Below are positions 12,346-24,773 of a DNA stretch of 64,000 bases, one piece after another. The notes beneath the pieces are model-generated. The model was not told where the DNA came from, ran no database searches, and saw only the letters and a program-made list of their open reading frames with translations. Both the position numbers and the translations under genes were made by a program. The stretch spans positions 1,862,756,311-1,862,820,310 of the forward strand of contig NC_056729.1 of assembly GCF_019279795.1 (NCBI RefSeq), in the 5' to 3' direction. The stretch comes from Protopterus annectens (Eukaryota; Chordata; Ceratodontiformes; Protopteridae). Numbering within the stretch: position 1 is the first letter of the stretch; every line of letters begins with the position of its first letter.

Positions 12346-12571
12346 ATTCCTTCTTAGGTTACAAGGCAGCACATAACTCTTGTGGTGGTATTTAATGCTT
12401 TAGAAAGAGTAAAAACTCTGGATAGGTAAATTTTTGAGGTCTTTTAGTAAAAGTAACATAACTGGTTTTCAGTGCACTTTTTGGGACATGGAATACTTCA
12501 CCTGTTGAAATTATACACTGTAATAGTTTGAACAGGCAATTGACAAACATGATTAAATCTGTTGCAAAGTG
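12346..12571. other. Spacer, possible trace of DIRS gag start
   Basis: A short stretch near 12470 (ggttttcagtgcactttttg) resembles the gag start at 14855, but too little remains to call it. Nothing else is seen. Confidence 0.3.
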
Positions 12572-14276
12572 CAGTCAGATTATTAGGGTATTATGCCTGT
12601 GCCCATATGATTATTGTATTATAAGCTACCTTCAGTCAGATTATTAGGGTATTATGCCTGTGCCCATATGATTATTGTATTATAAGCTACCTTCAGTCAG
12701 ATTATTAGGGTATTATGCCTGTGCCCATATGATTATTGTATTATAAGATACCTTCAGTCAGATTATTAGGGTATTATACCTGTGCCCATATGATTATTGT
12801 ATTATAAGCTACCTTCAGCCAGATTATTAGGGTATTATGCCTGTGCCCATATGATTATTGTATTATAAACTACATTCAATCAGATTATTAGGGTATTATG
12901 CCTGTGCCCGTATGATTATTGTATTATAAGATACCTTCAGTCAGATTATTAGGGTATTATGCCTGTGCCCATATGATTATTGTATTATAAGATACCTTCA
13001 GTCAGATTATTAGGGTATTATGCCTGTGCCCATATGATTATGGTATTATAAGCTACCTTCAGTCAGATTATTAGGGTATTATGCCTGTGCCCATATGATT
13101 ATTGTATTATAAGCTACCTTCAGTCAGATTATTAGGGTATTATGCCTGTGCCCGTATGATTATTGTATTATAAGATACCTTCAGTCAGATTATTAGGGTA
13201 TTATGCCTGTGCCCGTATGATTATTGTATTATAAGCTACCTTCAGTCAGATTATTAGGGTATTATGCCTGTGCCCATATGATTATTGTATTATAAGCTAC
13301 CTTCAGTCAGATTATTAGGGTATTATGCCTGTGCCCATATGATTATTGTATTATAAGCTACCTTCAGTCAGATTATTAGGGTATTATGCCTGTGCCCATA
13401 TGATTATTGTATTATAAGATACCTTCAGTCAGATTATTAGGGTATTATGTCTGTGCCCATATGATTATTGTATTATAAGCTACCTTCAGTCAGATTATTA
13501 GGGTATTATGCCTGTGCCCATATGATTATTGTATTATAAGCTACCTTCAGTCAGATTATTAGGTATTATGCCTGTGCCCATATGATTATTGTATTATAAG
13601 CTACCTTCAGTCAGATTATTAGGGTATTATGCCTGTGCCCATATGATTATGGTATTATAAGCTACTTTCAGTCAGATTATTAGGGTATTATGCCTGTGCC
13701 CATATGATTATTGTATTATAAGCTACCTTCAGTTAGATTATTAGGGTATTATGCCTGTGCCCATATGATTATTGTATTATAAGATACCTTCAGTCAGATT
13801 ATTAGGGTATTATATATGTGCCCATATGATTATTGTATTATAAGCTACCTTCAGTCAGATTATTAGGGTATTATGCCTGTGCCCATATGATTATGGTATT
13901 ATAAGCTACCTTCAGTCAGATTATTAGGGTATTATGCCAGTGCCCATATGATTGTTGTATTATAAGCTACCTTCAGTCAGATTATTAGGGTATTATGCCT
14001 GTGCCCATATGATTATTGTATTATAAGCTACCTTCAGTCAGATTATTAGGGTATTATGCCTGTGCCCATATGATTATTGTATTATAAACTACCTTCAGTC
14101 AGATTATTAGGGCATTATGCCTGTGCCCATATGATTATTGTATTATAAGCTACCTTCAGTCAGATTATTAGGGTATTATGCCTGTGCCCATATGATTATT
14201 GTATTATAAGCTACCTTCAGTCAGATTATTAGGGTATTATGCCTGTGCCCATATGATTATGGTATTATAAGCTACC
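12572..14276. repeat. 61-bp minisatellite, about 28 units
   Basis: A unit built around cagattattagggtattatg repeats with a strict 61-base period over about 1.7 kb. Units differ by a few substitutions, such as gcta/gata and cata/cgta. It is AT-rich and non-coding. The high identity indicates recent expansion or conversion. Confidence 0.97.
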
Positions 14277-14839
14277 CTGTCTCTTCTTACTGTCAGGCTT
14301 CTAATTTCTTTAGTTATGTATCTGATGCTATTTTCATTAATTTGTTGACGAATGGATCTGGGATCCAACCTCAGATCTGACTTGGCCATTTTTGTCTAGA
14401 TTCTTGGATCTGACTGTTGAGCTCCTCCGTTTACCCATAATGACCCTAACTACTGCATTATTTCACATCTCATTTGACGCTGTAAAGATTCAGTCAGGAT
14501 TACATTCTCTCAAGCTCTGGGATACTTTTTGTCAGCTTTTGTGAGTAATAAGAATATAATTAACCCTAGCCTTTCTTCTATATGTTTACCCTTCCTCTGT
14601 TTGCTCACTTGTGGTTAATCCTTATCCTTCCCCTTTTTTCTTTACTGTTTTCTGGGTGTTTGTGTTACCATAGTTGGTATAACCTCCTCTGCCTATTACC
14701 TTTGTTGCTAAGGTAACTTTTTTAGCATTGCTGGTAAAATTCCTTTCGGTTTCTCTTTTCTTCTCCAATAAAAAATAAACATATATAATAACATAGGAAT
14801 TTTCATTTTCCTTGGTGTTCTGTTGTTATAGTTGGAAAA
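14277..14839. other. T-rich spacer, possible DIRS 5' leader
   Basis: There is no open frame of note. Its position directly before a DIRS gag fragment suggests a leader region, but no ITR match could be shown. Confidence 0.3.
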
Positions 14840-15430
14840 CCTACTGGTTTTAAGTGCACTTCCTGTGGGTAAAAGTTACCCAGTTCTGGTGCCCACAGGG
14901 AGTGCATTTATTGCTTTGGCCCTACACATCTGGATTCTCCCTGTGAGATTTGTGGTGGGTTCATTTCCAGGGCCATTAGTGACAGGCAGAGTAAATTAGT
15001 ACTAAAGGGCCTTCTTCCTGCTTCATTGTCTTCTTCCTCTTCACCTTCTTCTTCAGGGGCTCAAACCCCTTAAAAAAGTCAAACCCTATAAGCCCAGGGA
15101 GCATAGGAAGTGCTCTCCTGCAGGTCTCCCAAGACTACACCAACATGGAGCCACTGGCAAAACGTCCAAAGCACTCAGATCCAATACCTCCTGATCATAC
15201 TCCTTCAGTTATTAAGTCTCCTCGACTCCAAACTCCTCACTTCTCTCCGGAGCCAGTTCCTCCAAGGCTCAGATCTCCCTTTTTGCAGGAGACTCCAAGA
15301 AAACCCACTCAGTCTCCCTCCACTTCTTTTTCAACCAGGTCCTCCTGAAGTCTTTCTGAAACAGATTTGAATATGATGATGAGAACATTTCTTAGAGCCC
15401 AGATCCAGATGGGAGTTTTATCATCTCTGT
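14840..15430 (+). pseudogene. DIRS-like gag N-terminal fragment
   Basis: Translation from about 14850 gives the same zinc motif as the other DIRS gags: FKCTSCG, then CIYCFGPTHLDSPCEIC. A Ser/Pro-rich segment follows. Stops occur after about 15070. CR1 copy B begins at 15453, so the element was truncated or interrupted there. It may belong with DIRS 2 or be separate. Confidence 0.7.
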
Positions 15431-15539
15431 CTCCTGTAGGATCCGTGAGTCTTAGGATCATAGGAAGTTACTAAGCTATTGGCCCTGAGGCCGCTATAAG
15501 CCTAGCCAAGAATTTAGCCCATATTCCAACAAATCAGCA

Positions 15540-17648
15540 CCCTATGCCGCTGTCCAGCAGGGACATAGGTGGAATCCCAGGGATATATTTTCTGTTCCTC
15601 ATCCAGTTATCCAGGTTGCACTTGAAGAGGGATAATGAGGTACTCTGCTTGGTGTGGAGAGGGACTTATTTCCACAAACAGGGTAGTCTCTGGGACACAA
15701 ATCTGACTCGCCAACAAGTCCTGTTGATGTCACAGACCAGGTTGAGGTTGCACGTGCAGGTTACTCGAATGGAGCTTGACTTGCGGACATGCAGCAGTCC
15801 CATCAAGGCGGGGTTTGAGATTGCTTTCTATGTCAGACAGAGGTCACCTCTGAGGAGTCTGTATGAAAGTAAGTAGAGGGACAAGGCTTTTAGCCTATCT
15901 GTCTAGGGTGGATGTTTCAGGCCCTGGATTCTCCGGGTGAGGAACCTCTGTGGTTTCTCCAGCTGCAGGATGTGCTTTGTGAGGTATGTAACAAAAGAGG
16001 CACTGTACTCAATCGGTCTTATAAGGGAAGAATACAGGGATGTTATGACCACCTTGTCCCTGGATGCGATAAGCTTACTAATTTAGGTGGACCAAATAGG
16101 AAGCTTTCCATACAACTGAGGTAATATGGTGGTCAAAAGTTTGCTATCAACCTAGGTGCCCAAGACCCTCAAGACTGATTGCATGCTTAGTGCCTTATTA
16201 TCAATGTGATAATTTGTGGGGACATTATTGTCCCCAAAAAGGATGATGATGCGTTTTTTTGGGATTAAGTTTGAGGCCATGTTTCTCTGGCACCAGTCAT
16301 TTGTTTCAGTGAGACCCTCTTGGAGAATGTTCACATCACTAGTGGAATTGATGACAGCACCCAGCTTGCAGTCATCTGCAAACTTGGTCAGCCATAGCCC
16401 ACTAGATTTGGCCTGCACCTCTGAGAAGTATATCCCAAACAGCAGAGGCCTCAACACAGATCCTTGGGGTACACGGCTTGTTACGGGTCTAGTACTTGAG
16501 GTGGCTTCCCCTATTTTCACCACGTGGGTCCTGTCAGTGAGCCAGTTTGTTATCCAGCTGGTAACACATGGATTGATGCCTAGTTGAGGGAGTTTATCTA
16601 TTATACCTGAGTGATGAATAGTATCGGAGGTCTTGGCCAAGTCAAGGTTGGTGGTGTGCACCGACTTCCCCTCACTGTCTCAAAGAAATCAAAAAAATAT
16701 AACCGACATGACCTCCCCTTGACAAAACCAAACTGTGTGGGATCAAGTGTCTGGAGGTTGCCAATGTCCTTGTTAATGAAGTCTATGATAATCCGCTCCA
16801 TGGCCTTGCAGATCAGGCTAGTTAGGCTGATGGGTCTATAATTTCCTGGATAGTGGATGCCCTATCTTTGTGCAAAGGGATGACAGTAGCTGTCCTCCAC
16901 TTGGCTGGGACGAAACTGGTACTCAAGCTTTGGTTGAATAGGGTGCCTAATGGTGCTGCAAGTTCCTGCCTGAGTTCATGTACTATGCAGCCTGGGATGT
17001 TATCAGGTCTCATGGAGGCTGTATTTTTTGCCTTTGAAAGGGCAGTGATGACTTGCTCCCAAGAGATAAGGGGAGGGGTCCAGGTACTAGAAATATTCTG
17101 TTTTACTGATGGGGGACAGAGGAGTGAAGTTTTCACTGAACCTGTCTGCCAGCAGGTTGGCTATATCTACAGGGTTTGTCTATGTGGTGTCTTTGACCAC
17201 CAGTTCTGAGAAGATCTGGGTGCTTCCCTTAAGATTGCAGACATATCTGAAGAAAGCCTTATGATAGTCTTTAGTAGATGTGGCTAGCTTGGACTCAGTT
17301 TGCTTTGGGGATTTCACTAGTGCTCTTATTTGCTTGTTCAGGCTAAGGAGAGATTGCTTCCAATTAGGCACCTGCTCCTTCTTGTTCCTGGACAGCATTT
17401 TTTTTTCCTTTTATTATAGAGTTTATTTATTGTAGATGTCCACCAGACAGGTTTACTCTTCCTTAAGGAGGAGGATTTCATCCTGTCTGATATTCCTGAT
17501 TCTATGCAGCTATATAAATGCTCATATAGTACTTTGGTGCATGGCTGGACATATGTGCCAGTTCCTGTGGAGGGGGAGGGGGCTGTGAAGCTGTTTATAC
17601 CTTCCCTCAGTTGCAGTGAACACTGAAGTTCTATCTCATAAATAACAT
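15540..17648 (-). pseudogene. CR1 copy B ORF2, RT portion, broken
   Basis: Minus-strand pieces encode the CR1 RT. At 16822-17136: AKNTASMRPDNIPGC and a degraded NYRPIS box. At 16601-16801: FGFVKGRSC. At 16152-16661: PQGSVLRPLLFGIYFSEV, FADDCKLGAV and the palm C-terminal part. Thumb and C-terminal sequence at 15540-16120 is strongly decayed. The FADD box survives, but frames are interrupted many times. Confidence 0.82.
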
Positions 17649-17918
17649 CTGTATTACCCAACTTCTATACCTCTAAATATCTAATATTATATATGATAAT
17701 AATGTGCTTGAATACTAAATACACTGAAAGCTTCAATATTAAAAAATACAAATTTAAGAACTTGCAAGAACAGAACAAACAGAACAGAGAAATCATGTAC
17801 ATTATAACTCTATTTGTCTACCCTTACCCAACATTTAAATTTATATCAAGATTTAATCCCATTGGATAATGAGTACCAAAAATGATGATACATTTAGTTT
17901 CTAACAATGTCAATTTAT

Positions 17919-18143
17919 TTATAAATTCATCCCCTTGGCAATATCTGGGCTAGGCCAACACACTGCAAAAAAGGATGTGTCTGAACCATCATGATACCTA
18001 ACAAAATGTTCAGCAACAGGGCTCTCCATCCTACATCTCCTAATGTCACCTAGGTGCCCCATTATTCGTTTTTTCACTGCCCCCTTTGTCTGCCCTATAT
18101 AACATTTCACTGTAGGATATCCACACCCTAGTATGTAAATCAC
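17919..18143 (-). pseudogene. PLE GIY-YIG endonuclease domain
   Basis: The frame reads GVIYILGC then CYIGQTKGAVKKRIMGHLGD, the GIY-YIG core with the Arg of KKRI. SPVAEHF then supplies the catalytic Glu. The frame ends in a stop at 17919 (AKGMNL). The domain nicks target DNA for PLE insertion. The motifs themselves are intact, but the fused polyprotein upstream is broken, so I call it part of a pseudogene. Confidence 0.83.
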
Positions 18144-18223
18144 CCCCCAAGATTCACAATTATATAGATCCTAAGCCTTGTATGTTTTCCCATTAATGTT
18201 AACTCCATCTAAATTCCAGATCT

Positions 18224-19730
18224 TTATTTAAACACTTTGCATCTTCCACAAGGAAAACTTCCTTTCCTTCCCTGTGCTTTGTCCAACTTACTAATAGATA
18301 ACAGTTCCTTAAGAGTCTTCAATCTACTGTAAGAAAATGTGACTCTCTCTGGGAAGAGTTTCTTAAGTTTCCCATCATTAGAAATGATAGGCCAAAATCT
18401 ATACACTAGTCTTTTCAAAGTTTCTGAGAAAGGTGAATACTTGTTAACAAAGAACATTCTGTCTTGATCCTCTTCTTTATTCACATCCCAACTTTTCTCT
18501 CTATTAACTAAATCTTCATTTCGCATTATAGTGTGTCAGCCCTAGTCTTTTTCTAACTTTGTTTTCAGCTATATTTAAAACACTCCATGTCATAACCTCT
18601 ACTTAACAGTTTATTCCTAACCCTCTCAAACTCAGCCCCTTAGCCTTGCCTTATCTGAGGTGTTATTATCTATATGTAGATGCTCACCATATGGTAATGA
18701 TGATAACAAATGGGGAGCATGCATGCTGTCAGCCATAAGAAAATTGTTGACAGCAGTAACTTTGGAAAAAGGTTTAAATTCTACAGTGCAGTCTTTGCCC
18801 ACAAAAAATTCCAAATTTAAATACTGTACTACTTCCCTGCTGGTAGTGAATGTGAATTCCAGTCCAAAGTGATTACCCTGCCACTGCTGCATAAAGTCAT
18901 GAAATTCCTCCACTTCTCCCTTACAAGTACAAATAAAATCATCTATGTAGCTCTTAAACAATATGACTTTGTGTTTATAAAACCCAGTTATAAACATAGG
19001 CCATCTCAAAATAATTCATGAACAGATTTGCATACACTGGGGCATAAGCTGCCCCATTGCAGTCCCTTCCTTCTGCAGGAAATATTTGTTGTCAAAAACA
19101 AAGCAGTTGTGGGTTAAGGAAAACTCCAACAACCGTATAAGAAAATCAGTGTGTGGACCTTCCCCCAGCATGTATCTCACTGCTTCCAAACCCCATTTAT
19201 TTTTAATGTTTGTGTATAATGATTTAATATCCACATACGCCCAATAGTAATCCTGACACCATTTCATACCTCCTATAGTGTCTGCAAGCTCATTTCCATT
19301 CTTAATGCGTGACATGATTCTATCCAAATGACCTTTAAGCTGAAAATCCAGAAACATGCCCAAATTCAGCAAGTAAGATCCCCTCCCAGACACTATAGGC
19401 CTTCCTGGTGGATTATAGATACTCTTATGTATCTTGAGTATCACTTTGAATCTGGCATCCTTGGAGGTTTTTATATGTAGTTTCTTTACGTCCAATGAAC
19501 ACAAAAAAACAAGTCTTTCCCCTCTTTCCAAAATTTCCAGCAGGGATATATTGTACTCTTTAACTGGACTGTAGGGCATTACCTCATGTTGCATCTTCCA
19601 ATAGGATCATGGCCATGTTATTGTACTGATTTTTAGTCATAATGACCCAACTTCCCCCCTTGTCTGCCTGTGTGAATGTGTATTCATGGAAATTCTGTCT
19701 TAGATGTTGCAAAGCCTCCCACTGTATTTT
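18224..19730 (-). pseudogene. PLE reverse transcriptase, broken
   Basis: Recognised blocks in order: RFKVILKIHKS and PPGRPIVSGRGSYL (about 19370-19450), YVDIKSLYTNI (about 19205-19240), and GTAMG (about 19050-19065). A one-base shift follows, then YAPVYANLF in the next frame. The YIDD catalytic box is in FKSYIDDFIC (18938-18949). A connector reaches 18224. The Penelope RT is related to telomerase. At least one frameshift (near 19049) plus stops disable it. Confidence 0.85.
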
Positions 19731-19960
19731 AGTTAAATTAAACTTCTTACTATTCCTTTTAAAACACTAATATTCCATTCTACCTGTTTGCATATCACAT
19801 TCTCAAAAACACAAATATTTGCAGACAATTTAGGGGGCATAAAGGGACTGTCATATGGCACTGGTGGTAATTGCAATTTCCCATAACCCGTATTGAAAAA
19901 TGCATTACTATCAACTGTAGAATCCCCCCAAAATGTTTTCAAATGCATATATTCATCACA

Positions 19961-20960
19961 GTCATAAAGTGACATGTTTAACAAAGAATCTTCCCCATAC
20001 GAACTATCATCCATCATTTTCATCAGTCATAAACTGACATGTTTAACAAAGAATCTTCCCCATACGAACTATCATCCATCATTTTCATCAGTCATAAACT
20101 GACATGTTTAACAAAGAATCTTCCCCATATGAATTATCATCCATCATATTCATCAGTCATAAACTGACATGTCTAACAAAGAATCTTCCCCATACGAATT
20201 ATCATCCATCATATTCATCAGTCAGAAACTGACATATTTAACAAAGAATCTTCCCCATACGAATTATCATCCATCATATTCATCAGTCAGAAACTGACAT
20301 GCTTAACAAAGAATCTTCCCCATACCAATTATCATCCATCATATTCATCAGTCATAAACTGACATGTTTAACAAAGAATCTTCCCATAATGTAATTATCA
20401 TCCATCATATTCATCAGTCATAAACTGACATGTTTAACAAAGAATCTTCCCCATACGCATTATCATCCATCATATTCATCAGTCATAAACTGACATGTTT
20501 AACAAAGAATCTTCCCCATACGAATTATCATCCATCATATCCATCAGTCATAAACTGACATGTTTAACAAAGAATCTTCCCCATACGAATTATCATCCAT
20601 CATATTCATCAGTCATAAACTGACATGTTTAACAAAGAATCTTCCCCATACGAATAAACTGACATGTTTAACAAAGACTCTTCCCCATACGAATTATCAT
20701 CCATCATATTCATCAGTCATAAACTGACATGTTTAACAAAGAATCTTCCCCATACGAATTATCATCCATCATATTCATCAGTCATAAACTGACATGTTTA
20801 ACAAAGAATCTTCCCCATACGAATTATCATCCATCATATTCATCAGTCATAAACTGACATGTTTAACAAATAATCTTCCCCATACGAATTATCATCCATC
20901 ATATTCATCAGTCATAAACTGACATGTTTAACAAAGAATCTTCCCCATACGAATTATCAT
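19961..20960. repeat. 65-bp tandem array inside the PLE coding region, about 15 units
   Basis: Units around gacatgtttaacaaagaatc repeat every 65 bases, with one shortened unit near 20650. The unit is derived from coding sequence: at both ends it encodes SYGEDSLLNMS in the PLE frame. As 65 is not a multiple of three, each extra copy shifts the frame and breaks the protein. Confidence 0.95.
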
Positions 20961-21479
20961 CACAACTTTCCTCATTTATTGTTTCATTAACATTTTCCAC
21001 ATATCCTTGATTTAACCCGCCTTTTTTACTATTAAAAAATGCCCTTAAATGTAACTTACGGCAAAAGAGGGTTACCTCCAAGATTAAGTCAGCAAGGCTG
21101 GGAATGTACGTAGGGATGAATTTCACCCCTTTATCCAACAGCGAAAAACTCCAGACTTAAAGTCAAGTCAGATAAATTTACGATTTTTAAACTGTCCACA
21201 TTATTTTCATTTGTATATAGTCCAATATCCAACAAAAATGTCGAATTTGCTGCTTGATGACATGTTTCTTCATTCCGTACATTAATTTCTCCTTCTTCTA
21301 TTCCTATAGTTCCTGCCACTGTTGTTACTGCCAGTGTTCGAGTTACCATGCCACTTTCGCCCTCGGCCTTTAAAAGTCTCAGAAGTCCCTTTATGCAGCG
21401 TAGAATCCGTCATGTCTTCACTCAAGTCCTCGAAGGAAATGCTCTTCTTACTACTTGAAGCTGTCTCCCCTGAAGACAT
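20961..21479 (-). pseudogene. PLE N-terminal region, broken
   Basis: The likely start is ATG at 21477-21479, followed by a Ser-rich then Arg/Asn/Gly-rich stretch. A frame change at about 21290 leads into NSTFLLDIGLYTNEN. Another near 21135 leads into DKGVKFIPT, a block typical of PLEs just before the RT. The next part is the coding-derived repeat array. Confidence 0.65.
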
Positions 21480-21527
21480 GGAAGAATCACGTAACTATTG
21501 ATCTTTGCTGCTAGCCTCCCTCAGGAG

Positions 21528-23165
21528 GTTGTAATCAGCTTTGGAGAAGATAGTTTTGTTTGACCCTAGCTAGTGGGGGGGTTAGGGAAGATGGTGACTT
21601 CAAAAATGACTGCTTTGTGTTGGATCTTATCAGGGATATTGACACTGTATGGATGCTGCACTAGTTACTCATGTTGTTTAATACCAAGTTCAAGATATTT
21701 TCATCTCTTGTGTGGGTGTCAACCAAATGGTCCAAGGCACTTGGCATTGATGAAATCAAGGAATCTCTGGGCATTTATGTTTTGGCATGAGTATTTCTAT
21801 CAATCTATGGTTGGATAGTTAGTCACCCAGGATCAAGGTAAAGGGTTGAATCTTGATAGATATGAAGAGATCCAGATAGGTGGAGTGGGCATCTTGCATC
21901 AGAGTTGGAGGCCTGTAGCTAGATATGATTTGAATAGGGGTCTTGTCAATTGTTAACTGTACCTGGAGTATTTCCTGTGCATCATACTGTTTAACCAGCC
22001 TAGAGGTGTCTATGTCTTTTATATATATTGCAAGCCCACCTCCTTTTGTTTTGCTGTCCACTGCTTGGGGTCTGAATGAATGATAGAATGAGTAACCTTG
22101 TATGGCTGGGGTGTTGTCCGCAGCTTTGAATCAGGTGACTGCACAAATGTCAACTTCTTCCAGGTTACAAATGCTTGCAATGAGTGCAGTTTCGTGTTTA
22201 GACTCCTAGCATTTAGCAGCATGACCTTTAATTTACATTTTGATGAAATTTTCATGTTAGTAGTTTTGACGTCATGCCATTGCCTAAAAAGGCCCTATAG
22301 GGGAGGCAACAACCGTTGCCAGGAGCCTGAAGCCCAAAGGAGACAGATGCAGGCCATCTCTGGTAAAGCATCATGGCTTATCAGTCATGTCATCTCAAGC
22401 TGTCAGGTACAGGATCTCCTTGGAATGACACCAGAAACTAAGCCAGTTGTTAAAGTCAATCATTTCCTTTTTGTATTGAAGTATCATTCTGGGTGATGGC
22501 AGAATGGCGCTTAAGGCTAGGAACATACCTGCTTGAGGCACATACTTAGCAAGCTCGATCATGTCTCTCTTCATATAGTCCAGGGAGGTACATCTCAAGT
22601 CATTCACTCCAACATGGACTATGGCACAGTCAAAACAGTACCTGTTGAGAGACTTGAGTGCATTGGTGATATGACAGATTCTGGCACCCGACAATCAACT
22701 ATCCATGACTGTCTCCTTATTCAGCCTGGTGAAGGGCACATCTATATGTCTCACAATGGAATCTCCTATGACTAATATGTTGGGTTTATGTTTAGGCCTT
22801 AGTGGCTGTGAGACACAGGTGTGTGGACTATGTGTGGTGTGGTGAGCAGTGGAGTTCACATGCATTTATGCCTCAGAGGTCTCTTTTGTTTGGGTATGCT
22901 TTTGTTGAGAACCTCCGCATATGTGTGGGTGTGTTGCGTAGGTGCGGGTGGTGCTTGACGTGTGGTGTTAGTGTTGCCAACCTTATCACTGCTAGATATA
23001 CTGGTTTGTGGGGAGGCAGCAATGTCACCAGGTGCTTGATGTAATTGCATCCCTCACAAACTGTGCTCCTAAGTGGTAGTAGCAGAGGGTTGTCCATGTA
23101 CATGAGACAGTTGCTACACTGTCTCAGGATGCCCATATGAACCATGAACCAGACTGGCAGGAAAA
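21528..23165 (-). pseudogene. CR1 copy B ORF1 and endonuclease, broken
   Basis: 22873-23145 encodes the ORF1 N-terminus (LRQCSNCLMYMDNPLLLP). 22395-22694 encodes the SGNH part (SGARICHITNALKSL; VHVGVNDL; LPSPRMI). 22019-22255 gives the start of ORF2 (VMLLNARSLNTKLHSL). 21819-22061 gives endonuclease pieces ending in LILGD. The 5' end near 23165 lies just inside ORF1, so the copy is slightly 5'-truncated. Confidence 0.82.
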
Positions 23166-23336
23166 GTATTTGTCAGAATCTAAAAGAGCTAAGATGGTAA
23201 AGGGAGGAAGGTCTGAGAGTAGTACTACTAGATGATAACACATTGCTACTAAGGGAAAATTTGCAGCTGGAATACCTCAAAAATGGTTAAAAACCATGCA
23301 GCTGAACCTCTAGATGTAGCAGACCTGTATCTAGAC

Positions 23337-23529
23337 CAGTGATGGTGAACCAATGACATGCGTGTCAAAGGTGACACAAGCCACAATGCTTTGGGTAACA
23401 CATCAGAGATCACCAACACCCGAGTTACCAAAGACAGTGCTTTTGCATTCATTGCTCATGTGAAGTGCACTGAATTATTTTGTGGCAGGGGCTTTTGACA
23501 CGCCCAACCCAAAAGGTTCAACATCACTG
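23337..23529. mobile_element. hAT-type MITE (193 bp) with 8-bp target-site duplication
   Basis: The ends are imperfect inverted repeats: cagtgatggtgaacc at the left and, on the opposite strand, cagtgatgttgaacc at the right. Both sides carry the same 8-mer atctagac (23329-23336 and 23530-23537). CAGTG-type ends with 8-bp duplications are typical of hAT elements. There is no coding sequence, so it is non-autonomous. Confidence 0.9.
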
Positions 23530-23537
23530 ATCTAGAC

Positions 23538-23889
23538 TATGCTACTCAAGTTTAAGGTTAAGAGCACAGTAAAAAAAACCTCACAATGAAGCACAGATTA
23601 ATCACTTATACTCAAAAGAACAGAACTTGCAGTATGAAAAAATATAGTTAAACAGCAATGAAATGCAGTAAAACGCAGTTAAACAAAGAACTGCAGTAGG
23701 TAGCAATGAAATATAGTTAATCAGTAGATTGCTTTGAAACAGTAGCTCACAATCACAACAGTAACAGACAAGCACAAATAAAGCAATGATTCAGTAGAAT
23801 ATTGTCATCAATTTAATGAGGCTACTAACAAGCAGTAATAAATACGGCAAACTAAATGCAGTTGAACTCCTCAGCACAAGCACCAAAAT
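23538..23889. other. A-rich spacer, nothing recognised
   Basis: Short repeats of cagtaa/gcaatgaaat type occur, but no gene or named element is visible. Confidence 0.4.
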
Positions 23890-24773
23890 GAAGCAGGAAG
23901 AGGTACAGTTTGTACTTGGATGCTTCCTTGGAGGGAAAAATCTCACTTACAAACATGGTTGTCAAGAACACTCAAACAATCCAGCCTTCACACATACTGC
24001 TCTCTGCACACACACACCTTTTTATGCCGAGGCACTTAAAAGAGAGCCTGTCAAACCTCAAATACATTCTAAGCCAACAAACAGCAACATCTACCTCTCA
24101 TCAATCACTAAAGCACACAACAGAAGCAACACATGATGCAACGCACAGCCTACAGCCAATGATCGCATAAGAACAAAGCCCATAAGGCAAGAAAACACTT
24201 CACCCCCTACCCTTGTCTTAGGGGATTCTGCTGTGTGACACACAGATGTTCCTCTCATCAGGCTGGACAAGGAGAAGGTAATGGTTAGCTGACTATCTGG
24301 AGATAGGATCTGCACCATCACTCATGCACGCAAGTCACTACACCACAGGTACCGGTATAACTCTGTCATAGTACATGTGGGTGTAAATGACCGGAGATGT
24401 ATCTCACTGGACTATATGAAGAGACATTATGGATCTCACTACATGCCACAGACAAGTATGTGCCTTTCATTCAGCAGCATTCTACCTTCATAAAGGATGA
24501 TACCACAGTATGAACAGAAAATGATTGATTTTAATAATTTGCTTAGTTTCTGGTGTCAGTCTAAGGGAATCCAATATCTATCAGCATAGGAGGAAATGGT
24601 TAACAGACCACTTTGCTTTCCCAAGGATAGTCCTCAATTCCCCCCCCCCCCCCTACGATTTCAGACGTTGGATAAAACTTTATACACCCCCTTAGAACTT
24701 TTGTTAGGAAATGTCAAAATGACAAAACTATCAATATAGCAAAAAAAGAAAAAAAATTCAAAGCAATCTTAAG

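Larger units (their letters stand above)
17650..21527 (-). mobile_element. Penelope-like element (PLE) inserted in CR1 copy B
   Basis: On the minus strand, an N-terminal segment (21479 downward) is followed by a Penelope-type RT (about 19730-18224) and a C-terminal GIY-YIG nuclease (18143-17919). That order is diagnostic for the canonical PLE group. The region 19961-20960 is a 65-bp tandem expansion inside the coding part. The flanks on both sides are CR1 copy B. Exact ends are uncertain. Confidence 0.87.
15453..23165 (-). mobile_element. CR1 LINE copy B, split by a Penelope-like element
   Basis: The 3' tail is at 15453 (aggatcataggaagtta) and the 5' end is near 23165 in ORF1. ORF2 C-terminus and RT occupy 15540-17648. 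Endonuclease and ORF1 resume at about 21528-23165. The interval 17650-21527 is a Penelope-like element inserted between the endonuclease and RT regions. All frames are broken. Confidence 0.85.

Noticed and set aside
12572-14276. CRISPR-like array
   Set aside because: Units are contiguous 61-bp tandem repeats with no unique spacers, in a eukaryotic genome.
12572-14276. Telomere-like array because each unit contains ttaggg
   Set aside because: The hexamer occurs once per 61 bases and is not itself tandem.
16216-16587. Plus-strand open frame of 123 codons
   Set aside because: It is antisense to the CR1 copy B RT, which carries the FADD motif on the other strand.
24637-24653. Poly-C tract as a regulatory element
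   Set aside because: It lies in a decayed CR1 and looks like a simple-sequence expansion or a sequencing artefact.
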